Below are positions 1 to 8,515 of a stretch of 64,000 bases of DNA, in pieces (within the stretch, counting starts at the first letter, position 1; the number at the start of each line of letters is the position of its first letter). The notes beneath the pieces were generated by a model. It did not search any database, was not told where the DNA came from, and worked only from the letters and a program-made list of their open reading frames with translations. The DNA is taken from assembly GCF_031179985.1 (NCBI RefSeq), contig NZ_JAPSHJ010000017.1, positions 18,536 through 82,535 of the forward strand. The letters run 5' to 3'. This DNA comes from Arthrobacter sp. Its GTDB lineage: Bacteria > Actinomycetota > Actinomycetes > Actinomycetales > Micrococcaceae. Position numbers and translations under genes: made by a program.

Positions 1-150
1 GAGAAGTACCGCGAGGAAGCTGAGGCCGCCCCTGGGGACTGGCGTTCCTGGTTCCGCCTGAGTTGCGCCTATGACGCGGCGGGCGACCGTAAACGCGCCC
101 GGGCGTCCATGAGGGATGCCGTGAAGCTGTTTCGAGGGATGGCCGGCTGA
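1..150 (+). CDS. TPR-like protein, C-terminal end only
   Basis: The window opens inside this gene; 49 codons and a TGA stop at 148-150 remain. The visible peptide has the spacing of a tetratricopeptide helix pair (Trp at the start of helix A, an Ala-Tyr-Asp-Ala-Ala-Gly-Asp turn, then an Ala/Arg-rich helix B), so this is probably the last repeat of a TPR-type protein-protein interaction module. The codons are GC-rich at third positions, as in the neighbours. The N-terminus is missing, so the full domain make-up and function cannot be judged. Confidence 0.6.
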   Translation, partial: EKYREEAEAAPGDWRSWFRLSCAYDAAGDRKRARASMRDAVKLFRGMAG

Positions 151-219
151 CCTGCCGATACGCTCGGTTATCGGGGCGTTCCCGGGCGGGTGGAGACCTG
201 AGATCCCACAGCCGACGGG

Positions 220-1455
220 TCAGCGGACCCGTGGCGGCTGGTAACGGCCTGCTTGGTTTGCCGCATGCGCCACCCATTCAAGTGGGCCGCGCCATTTGAG
301 GATGGCGAAAAGGGTGCCAAGTAACACTGCAGCGGCCGCATGGGCGAAGTACATGCCGTCCTCGGTCCACCCTTTTGGCAGAGGTTGCCGGTACATCGCG
401 GCGATCACCCACACGTGTGCCGTGTAAAGGCTCAGGGTCATGGCCCCCGCGCCCCTCAAGGGGAGGAGAAGGTCCAGGGCAAGCCATTCACCGAGCCTTC
501 CCAGCAAGAGGAATGCACCAACAACTGCTGCCGCCACTGCCGAGGTATGAAGCAGGTCCAAGGTGGTGGCCGAGTGTGGAGCACTCGATGCCAGCCACCA
601 CCACGAACCGGTCTGCTGCACGCCGGACAAATTGACCTGCAGCACACTGTCCAGGGGATAGGACGGGTCCCTGATCAATTCCTGCAATGCTTCCCTGCCG
701 CCCCAGTCATTCATCATCACCACGCCGAACCACTTGGCCAGAACGGCAACCCCGGTTCCAATCGCAACCAGCAGAACGGGAACCGCCGCTTTGATGAGGG
801 CAAGACGTCCGATGACCAGCCCGACGAGCAGGTAGCTGAGCCACTGAAAGACCGGGTAATACCCCGTGAACAACAGGTCACCCAGCAATTGGGCCGGCGT
901 CCCCAGGTCCTCCCATTTCGGATTGTGTCCCAGCTTCAGGGACGGGGAGGCTGAAAGGAGCCAGGGCCTCACCATAAATGCGACCAGGGGAGAAACCAGG
1001 ATCCAAGTCCCTGCCATAATGCAAAGGCGCTTCAGGCTCATCCCCAGGAATGGCAGCACGCACAGGAACAACAATGCGTAGTGGACCAGGATCACTGCGA
1101 CGTTGACTTCCAGCCCCCCAAGGAAAAGGCCGACGACGGCGATCACCAACACCCTTAGTGCGACCCCGCGCCTCGCGGCCCACAGCTGGTCCCCGGCCAG
1201 CGGGCGCTCTTTCCCTGTGGACAGGGCAAGCCCGATTCCTGCCAGCACCGCAAACAGGGCAGCCGCCCGGCCCGAAAAGGTCAGGCCCACCCATGTCGGG
1301 GTCAGGGCCGCGGTCCGCTCGAAGGTAGGCAGTAAATGGGTGGCCATCATGCCGAGCAGCGCCAGGCCCCGGGCTGCGTCTATACCTGACAGCCTGCCAG
1401 TTGATTGACCGCGCTTGATGGTCCGGCCGGCTGCAGCGGTGCCACGGGAGGTCAT
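220..1455 (-). CDS. Multi-pass membrane acyltransferase-like protein (DUF418/DUF1624 type)
   Basis: A 411-residue, strongly hydrophobic protein with roughly ten membrane segments. Near the N-terminus (about residues 24-42) it carries the block RGLALLGMMATHLLP, typical of the DUF418/DUF1624 membrane families related to heparan-alpha-glucosaminide N-acetyltransferase. In those families a His in the first helix is thought to take part in acyl transfer across the membrane. The substrate cannot be read from sequence. It is transcribed divergently from the short SOS-box gene at 1552, with about 97 nt between them. ATG 1455 is used as the start; the first 20 polar residues are not part of the conserved block, so a slightly later start is possible. 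The family call is sound, the role is unknown. Confidence 0.75.
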   Translation of the reverse strand: MTSRGTAAAGRTIKRGQSTGRLSGIDAARGLALLGMMATHLLPTFERTAALTPTWVGLTFSGRAAALFAVLAGIGLALSTGKERPLAGDQLWAARRGVALRVLVIAVVGLFLGGLEVNVAVILVHYALLFLCVLPFLGMSLKRLCIMAGTWILVSPLVAFMVRPWLLSASPSLKLGHNPKWEDLGTPAQLLGDLLFTGYYPVFQWLSYLLVGLVIGRLALIKAAVPVLLVAIGTGVAVLAKWFGVVMMNDWGGREALQELIRDPSYPLDSVLQVNLSGVQQTGSWWWLASSAPHSATTLDLLHTSAVAAAVVGAFLLLGRLGEWLALDLLLPLRGAGAMTLSLYTAHVWVIAAMYRQPLPKGWTEDGMYFAHAAAAVLLGTLFAILKWRGPLEWVAHAANQAGRYQPPRVR

Positions 1456-1530
1456 GAGCCGATCGTCTCACATCGCGTCCCTGCAGGTCCGGTTGATGTT
1501 CAGGGCTTGGCCAGGAAGAGCCACTTGTTT

Positions 1531-1546
1531 TCGAATATATGTTCGA
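1531..1546. promoter_or_regulatory. LexA (SOS) box upstream of the DUF222-like gene
   Basis: The sequence TCGAATATATGTTCGA is a 16-bp near-perfect palindrome matching the actinobacterial/Bacillus-type LexA operator (CGAAC-N4-GTTCG core, one deviation in the left half-site). It ends only 5 nt before ATG 1552, where a ribosome-binding site would normally be, so LexA bound here would block the promoter of this gene directly. The same box type stands before recA, lexA, the LysM gene and the radical SAM gene in this window. Confidence 0.85.
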
Positions 1547-1551
1547 ATAAC

Positions 1552-1998
1552 ATGAACGGCATGAGCAGTCCCATGGAGCCGGTCTTTCCTGAACGCAGCT
1601 TTCCCGAGCGCAGTTTTTCTGGACGTGAGGCCGGTCCCTCAGGGGTCCTCAAAGCGATGAGTCCCGGTGTCGTTGGCTTCCTGTTCCGGCGGCTGGTAGC
1701 CGGTGAGCCTTCAGAGGACGTGCAGTGGAACCGGGAAGGCACGGAGTTGGCGGCTCAGCCAGTGGGTGCTGAGCTCGCCCGGAGGCTGGCTGAGACAGAT
1801 CTGGAGGCGCTGACCCCCATGGAGCTTTTCCATTATGTCCGGGCAGCCCAACGGCTCGCGGCGTGGGCTGAGTCGCTAAAGGAGGAGGCTGTGCAGCGAT
1901 ACTGCGACGGGTCTGATCCGCGCGATGGAGTGCCGCTTCACGAGGGCGGGAACGCCGGTGCCGGCAACAGTGGACGACGCCGGGGGAGTTCCACCTAG
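1552..1998 (+). CDS. Short SOS-controlled protein resembling the N-terminus of DUF222/13E12 proteins
   Basis: 148 residues from ATG 1552 (ATG 1561 is an alternative). About residues 80-120 contain a helical stretch with LTPMELFHYVRAAQRLAAWA followed by ESLKEEAVQRY, which looks like the start of the DUF222 domain of actinobacterial 13E12-repeat / HNH-endonuclease proteins. These are usually 400-500 residues with a C-terminal HNH nuclease. Here the frame stops right after a short Gly/Arg-rich tail and the nitrilase-family gene begins 9 nt later, so the nuclease half is absent. A small internal repeat (PERSFPERSF) lies near the N-terminus. A LexA box abuts the start. Several mycobacterial 13E12 genes are, as I recall, also LexA-regulated. 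It may be a decayed remnant or a stand-alone small SOS protein. Confidence 0.6.
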   Translation: MNGMSSPMEPVFPERSFPERSFSGREAGPSGVLKAMSPGVVGFLFRRLVAGEPSEDVQWNREGTELAAQPVGAELARRLAETDLEALTPMELFHYVRAAQRLAAWAESLKEEAVQRYCDGSDPRDGVPLHEGGNAGAGNSGRRRGSST

Positions 1999-2007
1999 AA
2001 TGACGCT

Positions 2008-2760
2008 GTGACTTCCCCTCTGACTGTCTCTGTCGTCCAATATCGAGCCCTTTACGGGGGTGTGGCGGCCAACGTTCCAGAGCATGTGGCGCTCATTGAA
2101 GACGCCGCTTCTCACGGTTCCAGGTTTGTCGTTTTTCCCGAGCTTTCGATTACCGGATACTCACTGGCGCTGCTCCAGGAGCCGCAGCAGTGGATCACCG
2201 GTGATGACAGGCGCCTGGATCCCATCAGGGAGATCTGTCGTCGGACGGGAATTACAGCAGTTATTGGCGCCCCGTTGGCGGAGGAAGACGGTACGCGTCG
2301 GCTTGCCGCACTTGGCATTCATCCTGAAGGAACAATTGATCGCGCCTTCAAATCCCGGCTCCACGGGCAGGAACTGGAGCTCTTCACGCCTGGCGACGGG
2401 GTCAAGTTAATCGAGGTTGATGGCTGGACGGTGGCGCTGGCCATCTGCTACGACGCCGCGCACCCTGCCCACGCCGATTCAGCGGCCCAAGCGGGAGCCG
2501 ATATTTATGCTGTCTCTGCCCTCTACACCGACGTCGAAAGTCACCGGCTAGGTCTGCATCTGGGCGCCCGCGCCATGGACAACAGAATGTTCACGCTGGT
2601 CGCCAATCTCGGAGGCAGCACGGCCCTGGGAACTTCATGTGGGCTGAGCGGGTTCTGGGGGCCCGACGGCCTTGTTATGAAACAGGCCGCCGGCGTCGGC
2701 TCCGAAGTGCTCACCACCACTTTGCGGCACGGCGCGATCGAACGTTACCGCGCCGGATAG
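2008..2760 (+). CDS. Carbon-nitrogen hydrolase (nitrilase superfamily)
   Basis: A 250-residue single-domain member of the nitrilase superfamily, which hydrolyses C-N bonds of amides, nitriles or carbamoyl compounds. The catalytic triad is visible: Glu at about residue 45 (VVFPELSITGYS), Lys at about 115 (AFKSRLHG) and the nucleophilic Cys at about 147 (LAICYDAAHP). Length fits the omega-amidase/N-carbamoyl amidohydrolase-like branches, but the exact substrate cannot be named. The start is GTG 2008, 9 nt after the stop of the DUF222-like gene, so the two may be co-transcribed. The next gene converges 18 nt past the stop. Confidence 0.85.
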   Translation: MTSPLTVSVVQYRALYGGVAANVPEHVALIEDAASHGSRFVVFPELSITGYSLALLQEPQQWITGDDRRLDPIREICRRTGITAVIGAPLAEEDGTRRLAALGIHPEGTIDRAFKSRLHGQELELFTPGDGVKLIEVDGWTVALAICYDAAHPAHADSAAQAGADIYAVSALYTDVESHRLGLHLGARAMDNRMFTLVANLGGSTALGTSCGLSGFWGPDGLVMKQAAGVGSEVLTTTLRHGAIERYRAG

Positions 2761-2778
2761 CCGGCCTCAGCAGGGGTG

Positions 2779-3603
2779 TCACACAGGGAGACCTGCAAGG
2801 AACCCATTCACATCAGAGGCAATCCGCTCTGGAAACTCCCAGAGGAGCATGTGCCCCGCTTCTTCGTAGACCACAAGCCGGGATTGCGGAAGCCGCTGCG
2901 CCAAAGTCTCCTCGTCCTGTCGGGACAGCAGATCGTCTCTGCCGCCCCAGAGAATCAGGGTCGGGGCAAGAATCTCTCCAGCCTCCGTGGGTGGAACGGC
3001 GTTACCGAGTCCAGCGAGGCTGCTCTTCCAGACCTGGGCGGGCAATTTGCAGCCATCGCTGACGCGGTCCTCGAGGTAATCCTTGGGTACCGGCTGAAAC
3101 AGCGGGAACCAGGAGAGGGACTCGCGGACCCAGTTTTCAGCTACAGGTTCTGTCAGCTGGTCCACCTCATCGGCAAAGCCGGGCCCTCCGCTGAGGCTCA
3201 ACGGCGACCCAATCAACACAAGGGCTGCGACCTTCTCCGGATGCGAGATTGCCAGCTGCTGGCCGGCGTACCCTCCGCTGGAGGAGCCGATTATCACGGC
3301 CTTGGGTATGGCCAAAGCATCCAGAAGCGCAGCAAGATCGTCGGCGACCTCGGCCAGGGAATAGCCGGAAGCCGTCTTGTCTGAATCTCCGTGCCCGCGA
3401 AGGTCAGGGACAACCACGCTCCGCCCTCTCAGCAGTGGACGCAAGCGATCAAAGCTGCCCCTGGACTCCGTCCAGGCATGAACAAGAAGAAGAGGGGTGT
3501 CAGCCAGGTTCCCGGCGCCGGGGTCGTCCCGCTGACGGTCTTCGACCAGGCACGCCAACGACACCTCCGTGCCAAGGCGTAGAGAGCGGACTTCCGGCAT
3601 CAT
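2779..3603 (-). CDS. Alpha/beta-fold hydrolase
   Basis: 274 residues. The nucleophile elbow GSSSGG places the catalytic Ser at about residue 108. An acid follows in LILWGGRDDLLS, and the catalytic His lies in EEAGHMLLWE near the C-terminus. The oxyanion region contains LVHAWTESRGSF and the conserved PDLRGHGDSD turn. This is a soluble esterase, lipase or C-C hydrolase-type protein of unknown substrate. ATG 3603 (or the adjacent ATG 3600) is the start. The gene converges on the nitrilase gene and is divergent from dapA; no operon partner is evident. Confidence 0.85.
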   Translation of the reverse strand: MMPEVRSLRLGTEVSLACLVEDRQRDDPGAGNLADTPLLLVHAWTESRGSFDRLRPLLRGRSVVVPDLRGHGDSDKTASGYSLAEVADDLAALLDALAIPKAVIIGSSSGGYAGQQLAISHPEKVAALVLIGSPLSLSGGPGFADEVDQLTEPVAENWVRESLSWFPLFQPVPKDYLEDRVSDGCKLPAQVWKSSLAGLGNAVPPTEAGEILAPTLILWGGRDDLLSRQDEETLAQRLPQSRLVVYEEAGHMLLWEFPERIASDVNGFLAGLPV

Positions 3604-3753
3604 GGCCTCAGTCTAGGAGCCTTCTGCCGGCAACAGAACCTCCTCCCGTCCGCTTGCAAAGTGACCCAAGACCGCTCGCAGCGCAGTCCGATTGACGTTC
3701 ATCACTCCGATGCCGTTGTTCTAACACGCCGCAGACAAGGTAACGTTTTTCCT

Positions 3754-4662
3754 ATGGCTGACTCTGACATTCGCTCGCACCGCTTCGGGACCCTCCTGAC
3801 CGCTATGGTCACCCCTTTTACTTCCGACGGTGAGGTCGACTATAAGCAGGCCGCTGAGCTCGCCAACAAGCTGGTCGACGACGGCTGCGACGGCCTGGTG
3901 GTAACCGGAACCACCGGGGAAACCTCCACGCTCACTGACGAGGAGAACCTCGGCATGTTCCGCGCGGTCAAGGATGCAGTCGGAGGCCGCGCCGCCATCA
4001 TCGCAGGCACCGGGACCAACGACACAGCCCATTCGGTGCATCTTTCCCAGCAGGCTGCAGCCCTCGGGGTTGACGGCCTCCTGATCGTCACGCCGTACTA
4101 CAACAAGCCCAGCCAGGGCGGCGTCCGCGCACACTTCGAGAAGATCGCCTCATCAACGGATGTCCCTGTCATGGTCTACGACATCCCGGGCCGCTCTTCC
4201 ATCCCGATCCACCCCGAAACAATGATCCGGCTTGCCCAGCACCCGAATATTGTCGCGGTCAAGGACGCCAAAGCCGATTTCGCTGCTGCCACACGGGTTA
4301 TGGCTGAAACTGACCTCCTCTTTTACTCCGGCGACGACGGACTGACCCTTCCCTGGATGGCGATGGGCGCAGTGGGCCTGGTGGGCGTCACAACGCACGT
4401 GGCCACCCGCCGCTTCCGCGAACTGATTGACGCCGTCAATGCGAACGACCTGGGAACGGCACGCAAGATCCACCTGGAGCTTGAGCCCGTGGTGCGCGCA
4501 ACCATGACCCGCGTCCAAGGGGCCGTCGCGGCCAAACAAATTCTTAAATGGCAGGGAGTCCTGCCCAACTCGATTGTCCGTTTGCCCCTCGTGGAGCCGG
4601 ACGAAGCCGAGATCGAAACCATCCGCGAGGATTTGGCGCAAGGAGGGCTGGTCTTTTCCTAA
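3754..4662 (+). CDS. dapA: 4-hydroxy-tetrahydrodipicolinate synthase
   Basis: 302 residues. It condenses pyruvate with aspartate semialdehyde, the first committed step to lysine and meso-diaminopimelate, acting as a cytoplasmic TIM-barrel tetramer. Visible residues: the TGTTGETSTL loop (51-60), Tyr142 in MVYDIPGRS and the Schiff-base Lys170 in IVAVKDAKADF. ATG 3754 is chosen because the conserved N-terminus (GTLLTAMVTPF) begins ten residues later; upstream in-frame codons lack that similarity. Ribonuclease J follows after 42 nt, the usual dapA-rnj order in actinobacteria. With dapF at 18.7 kb, two DAP-pathway genes are in the window. Confidence 0.96.
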   Translation: MADSDIRSHRFGTLLTAMVTPFTSDGEVDYKQAAELANKLVDDGCDGLVVTGTTGETSTLTDEENLGMFRAVKDAVGGRAAIIAGTGTNDTAHSVHLSQQAAALGVDGLLIVTPYYNKPSQGGVRAHFEKIASSTDVPVMVYDIPGRSSIPIHPETMIRLAQHPNIVAVKDAKADFAAATRVMAETDLLFYSGDDGLTLPWMAMGAVGLVGVTTHVATRRFRELIDAVNANDLGTARKIHLELEPVVRATMTRVQGAVAAKQILKWQGVLPNSIVRLPLVEPDEAEIETIREDLAQGGLVFS

Positions 4663-4704
4663 GGGACTAAGATCAGGACTCTTTCGCCTGGAAAGAAGTG
4701 CATT

Positions 4705-6396
4705 ATGACTCAAGTAGCCCTACCCGGCCTTGTCACGCCTCCGAAACTTCCGCAAGGAACCCTTCGCATTGTTCCGCTGGGAGGTTTGGGGGAGATCGGC
4801 CGCAACATGGCGGTCTTCGAAATTGACGGCAAGCTCCTCATTGTCGACTGCGGTGTCCTCTTCCCTGAGGAAACCCAGCCGGGCGTGGACCTGATCCTGC
4901 CCGATTTCTCCTACATCGAGGACCGGATGGACGACGTCGTGGCTGTCGTCCTCACACATGGCCACGAAGACCACATCGGTGCTGTTCCCTACCTGCTCCG
5001 TCTCCGCAGCGATATCCCCCTGATCGGATCGCAACTGACCCTTGCCCTCATCGAAGCGAAGCTGCAGGAACACCGCATAAAGCCCTACACCCTCACTGTC
5101 ACCGAAGGGCAAGTGGAGAAGTTCGGCCCCTTCGAATGCGAATTTGTGGCCGTGAACCACTCCATCCCCGATGCTTTGGCTGTCTTCATCCGCACGGCCG
5201 GCGGCACCGTCCTGCACACTGGCGATTTCAAAATGGATCAGTTGCCCCTGGACGGACGGATCACGGACCTCCGTCACTTTGCCAAGCTTGGCGAGGAGGG
5301 CGTGGATCTGTTCATGTCGGACTCGACCAACGCCGACGTTCCCGGGTTCACCACCGCTGAAAAGGAAATCGGACCCACCCTGGACCGCCTCTTCGGCCAG
5401 GCCACGAAACGCATCATTGTTGCTTCGTTCTCATCTCACATCCACCGGGTGCAGCAGGTCCTCGACGCCGCGGTCAAACACAACCGTAACGTCGCCTTTG
5501 TTGGCCGCTCCATGGTCCGCAACATGGCGATTGCCGCGAAACTTGGCTACCTGGACGTGCCGGACGGCGTCGTCGTAGATATCAAGAACATCGACAACCT
5601 TCCTGACAACCGCGTGGTCCTTATGTCCACCGGCTCACAGGGCGAGCCGATGGCTGCCCTGTCGCGGATGGCCAACGGAGACCACCGTGTGATCGTGGGC
5701 GAGGGCGACACCGTTATTTTGGCGTCAAGCCTTATCCCCGGCAATGAGAACGCCGTGTACCGCATCATCAACGGGCTGCTTAAGCTCGGTGCCGACGTCA
5801 TCCACAAGGGCAACGCCAAGGTCCACGTTTCCGGCCACGCAGCCGCAGGCGAACTCCTCTATTGCTACAACATTCTTGAGCCGCTGAACGCAATGCCGGT
5901 GCACGGCGAAACGCGGCACCTGATCGCCAACGGCAAGATCGCCGAGGAATCCGGAGTGCCGGCGGAGAGCATTCTGCTCGCTGACAACGGCACTGTAATC
6001 GACCTCAAAGACCACCGTGCCGACGTCGTAGGCCAGGTCGAGGTCGGATTCGTCTACGTCGACGGATCGAGCGTCGGTGAAATTACGGACGCCGACTTGA
6101 AAGACCGCCGCGTCCTGGGCGACGAAGGATTCATCTCCATCATCACTGTCATCAACCGTGCAACGGGCAAGGTAGTCTCCGGGCCTGAAATCCATGCCCG
6201 CGGCGTTGCCGAGGACGATTCTGTGTTCGATGACATCATTCCGAGGATCAATGCAGCGCTGGAAGAAGCAGTGCTCAACCACACTGATCACACAACCCAT
6301 CAGCTCCAGCAGGTTGTCCGCCGCGTGGTTGGAACGTGGGTCAACCGCAAGCTCCGCCGTCGTCCCATGATCATCCCGGTGGTTCTGGAGGCATAG
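4705..6396 (+). CDS. rnj: Ribonuclease J
   Basis: 563 residues of the metallo-beta-lactamase/beta-CASP family. RNase J is a 5'-3' exonuclease and endonuclease for mRNA decay and rRNA maturation. The zinc-binding signature LTHGHEDHIGAVPYLL is at about residues 82-97; the beta-CASP region includes DSTNADVPGFT and the later SGHAAAGELL block, and the C-terminal domain is present. Length matches actinobacterial single-copy RNase J. ATG 4705 follows dapA by 42 nt and the two are probably co-transcribed. A strong intrinsic terminator follows at 6430. Confidence 0.96.
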   Translation: MTQVALPGLVTPPKLPQGTLRIVPLGGLGEIGRNMAVFEIDGKLLIVDCGVLFPEETQPGVDLILPDFSYIEDRMDDVVAVVLTHGHEDHIGAVPYLLRLRSDIPLIGSQLTLALIEAKLQEHRIKPYTLTVTEGQVEKFGPFECEFVAVNHSIPDALAVFIRTAGGTVLHTGDFKMDQLPLDGRITDLRHFAKLGEEGVDLFMSDSTNADVPGFTTAEKEIGPTLDRLFGQATKRIIVASFSSHIHRVQQVLDAAVKHNRNVAFVGRSMVRNMAIAAKLGYLDVPDGVVVDIKNIDNLPDNRVVLMSTGSQGEPMAALSRMANGDHRVIVGEGDTVILASSLIPGNENAVYRIINGLLKLGADVIHKGNAKVHVSGHAAAGELLYCYNILEPLNAMPVHGETRHLIANGKIAEESGVPAESILLADNGTVIDLKDHRADVVGQVEVGFVYVDGSSVGEITDADLKDRRVLGDEGFISIITVINRATGKVVSGPEIHARGVAEDDSVFDDIIPRINAALEEAVLNHTDHTTHQLQQVVRRVVGTWVNRKLRRRPMIIPVVLEA

Positions 6397-6429
6397 CCTT
6401 AGAGCACCGTCTCAGCTGCATCAGCTATG

Positions 6430-6469
6430 AAAAGGCCCGGTTCTGCGAACCGGGCCTTTTCGTTTTTTT
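6430..6469 (+). terminator. Intrinsic terminator after rnj
   Basis: The arms AAAAGGCCCGGTT and AACCGGGCCTTTT form a perfect stem with a short loop, followed by CG and seven T residues. It lies 33 nt after the rnj stop. The A-run on the left side means it could also serve the convergent anthranilate synthase gene, which stops at 6480. Confidence 0.9.
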
Positions 6470-6479
6470 GGCGCTTGTC

Positions 6480-8366
6480 CTATACCGGGGCTTTGTCCCT
6501 CGCAAAGGCGGAAGCCACGAGGCGCTCAAGTATCGCAAGGCCGTCGGAGGAAAGAACCGACTCCAGATGTCCCTGGACGGATGCGACTCCGGCTCCTCTT
6601 AATGCCATGACGACACCGTCCTCGGCGGAAATGTCGAGATTGAGCCTGGGCGTGACAAGTTGGCCTCTTTCTGCAATGGAGGTGAAGGTGTTGTAGAAGC
6701 CGAGGGCAGCCCGCGTCCCGAACACATCTGTCTGTAGCCGCACGCCCTGACGTGGTACCGGCAACGCCTCGACAGGAAGCCCGGCAAGCATCGACAGGAT
6801 CTGGTGGCTGAGGCAGACGGCGAGCAACGGCCTGCCCAGATCCAGCCTGGAAAGCAGGTGAGAGCGGACCGTCTCAAGCCGAACATTGTTGACCTCGCGG
6901 GGGTCTCCCGGGCCAGGGCCGAATACCACCAGATCCGGACCGGAAACATCTGCCACTGAATCCCAGCGGGCCACAGAAGTCCGCAACCCCAAGTGACGCA
7001 GTTGGTGGGCAAGCATTTCGGTGAACTGGTCCTCGCAGTCGATGACCAGGGCCGTGCTGCCGGCGAAGGGAGGATGTTGTTCCCATTCCTGGGAGCGGAT
7101 CCAGAAGGAGGCCAGCTGGTGATTCCGTTCGGCGAGCGCTTCTGCAACTCCGGGCTGGGCGTTCAGGTCAGTCGCCGGCGGCAGGGGAACCGGCGGGATA
7201 AGTCCCAGGGCGGCGAGGATACCGGATGCCTTTGCGTGCGTTTCGGCCACCTCGCCTTCCGGCGTGGACAACCGAACAAGAGTGGCCCCAGCCGAGACAG
7301 TGACAAGTCCATCGCCGTCGAGGTGGGCAGTGCGGATCAGGATCGGTGCATCGAGTTCATACGAAACGGCACCACTCTCATCAGTCCGCGACTCGAACAA
7401 CGCCAGGACCCCTGAGTAGTATCCGCGTCCGCCACGTTCATGGCGTTCGATAACGGCGCAGGCGTTCTCCATGGGGGATCCGGTGACGGTCGGGGCAAAC
7501 ATTGTGGCCCGGAGAATATCCCGAAGGTCCGAATCGGTACGCCCCTCGAGCAAATACTCTGTGTGGCTGAGCCTGGACATTTGCTTAAGATACGGGCCGA
7601 GGATGCGTCCACCCGCCGGGCATACGCTGCTCATCATCTTCATTTCCTCGTCGACCACCATAAAGAGTTCATCGCTCTCCTTGACGTCGGACAGGAACTT
7701 CAGGACGCCTCCTGCCGTCGGGCCTCCTGCCGGGTGCCGGAAAGTTCCCGAGATCGGATTCATCGTCACCAACCCGTCCCTGACGGAGACGTGGCGCTCT
7801 GGGGTTGCTCCTACCAGGGAATGGCCGGGGGAGTGGACGGCGAAGGTCCAGTAGGCGCCCTGCTCAGAGAGGAGCAGCGTGCGCATCCAGGCGAGCACCG
7901 CTGTTGCCGGCGAGACAGGGGTGGTGCCGCGGAACGATCGGCGGATGACGAAGTTGGCGCCTTCTCCCCTCCCGATTTCGTCCCTGACCACCCGTCGCAC
8001 TATCTCCGCGTAGTCCTCGTCGGTGGTATCGAACCCCAACGACTCGATGGGTACCTCAGCCTCGGGAAGAGCCGCCAGCGCTTCGTGCAAGGAGACGGTT
8101 TCACGCTCTTCCACCAGGAGACAGCGGAGCGGGGCGCCGTCGTCGGTCGCAGCGAATCCACGCTCCCGGACCTGACGAAAAGGCACAAGAACAAGTACGT
8201 CACGCCCGCTCCGGCTCCCGTCCAGCGGGATGTCGGCCAGCTTGTCCACGTCGACGATCCCGCCGGTGAGGACGTCGACGAGGTCAGACTCGTGCCGCCG
8301 GATAACGGCGAAGGGAATTGAAGCATCGCCCGAGGTTTCGACGATGCGGGAGAGGAGCGAGGTCAT
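6480..8366 (-). CDS. Fused anthranilate synthase (TrpE-TrpG/PhzE-like), Trp-attenuated
   Basis: 628 residues. The N-terminal two thirds is a chorismate-binding (TrpE-type) domain, with PISGTFRHPAGG, DELFMVVDEEMKMM and TVTGSPMENAC. The C-terminal third is a class I glutamine amidotransferase, with GPGPGDP, nucleophile Cys518 in LLAVCLSHQ, and His600/Glu602 in VQGHLESV. The fused protein makes anthranilate (or 2-amino-2-desoxyisochorismate, as PhzE does) from chorismate and glutamine. No phenazine or other antibiotic genes are nearby, and a leader peptide with tandem Trp codons precedes the gene, so tryptophan synthesis is the likelier role. ATG 8366 is chosen by N-terminal similarity (MTSLLSRI); longer frames would run into the attenuator. 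Normal TrpG has FHPE where this has GHLE, but the catalytic His and Glu are kept. Confidence 0.88.
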   Translation of the reverse strand: MTSLLSRIVETSGDASIPFAVIRRHESDLVDVLTGGIVDVDKLADIPLDGSRSGRDVLVLVPFRQVRERGFAATDDGAPLRCLLVEERETVSLHEALAALPEAEVPIESLGFDTTDEDYAEIVRRVVRDEIGRGEGANFVIRRSFRGTTPVSPATAVLAWMRTLLLSEQGAYWTFAVHSPGHSLVGATPERHVSVRDGLVTMNPISGTFRHPAGGPTAGGVLKFLSDVKESDELFMVVDEEMKMMSSVCPAGGRILGPYLKQMSRLSHTEYLLEGRTDSDLRDILRATMFAPTVTGSPMENACAVIERHERGGRGYYSGVLALFESRTDESGAVSYELDAPILIRTAHLDGDGLVTVSAGATLVRLSTPEGEVAETHAKASGILAALGLIPPVPLPPATDLNAQPGVAEALAERNHQLASFWIRSQEWEQHPPFAGSTALVIDCEDQFTEMLAHQLRHLGLRTSVARWDSVADVSGPDLVVFGPGPGDPREVNNVRLETVRSHLLSRLDLGRPLLAVCLSHQILSMLAGLPVEALPVPRQGVRLQTDVFGTRAALGFYNTFTSIAERGQLVTPRLNLDISAEDGVVMALRGAGVASVQGHLESVLSSDGLAILERLVASAFARDKAPV

Positions 8367-8409
8367 TGGCAGTCCCTGAAATTGAGTCCACCTCACCGAC
8401 CGGTGCCGC

Positions 8410-8439
8410 AAAAAAACGACCGCCTGGCGAGGCGGTCGT
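8410..8439 (-). terminator. Attenuator terminator of the anthranilate synthase leader
   Basis: On the minus strand ACGACCGCC and GGCGGTCGT form a perfect stem with a 7-nt loop, followed by seven T residues. It lies between the leader peptide and the structural gene, about 44 nt before ATG 8366. An upstream GGCGG copy at 8464-8468 (written CCGCC on the plus strand) can pair with the 5' arm instead, which would form the antiterminator. Confidence 0.9.
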
Positions 8440-8467
8440 GAGCGTAATGGTGCGCGCGTCTGTCCGC

Positions 8468-8509
8468 CTAAGGGGCGGGCCACCAAGAGGAGCAGATCGA
8501 GAAGCGCAT
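8468..8509 (-). CDS. trpL: Trp leader peptide of the attenuator
   Basis: A 13-residue frame, MRFSICSSWWPAP, with two adjacent Trp codons, ending in TAG. It is the sensing element of a transcription attenuator: ribosomes stalled at the Trp pair should free the downstream GGCGG to pair with the 5' arm of the terminator. The ATG sits exactly 6 nt after a TACAAT -10 hexamer and no Shine-Dalgarno fits, so the mRNA is probably leaderless, as is common in actinobacteria. A short CCGCC...GGCGG hairpin overlaps the end of the leader frame, giving the usual 1:2, 2:3, 3:4 alternatives. The call rests on sequence logic, not on a database match. Confidence 0.85.
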   Translation of the reverse strand: MRFSICSSWWPAP

Positions 8510-8515
8510 GGCCCG

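Noticed and set aside
7440..8321. 293-residue plus-strand frame inside the anthranilate synthase gene
   Set aside because: Shadow of the minus-strand gene, no domain features.
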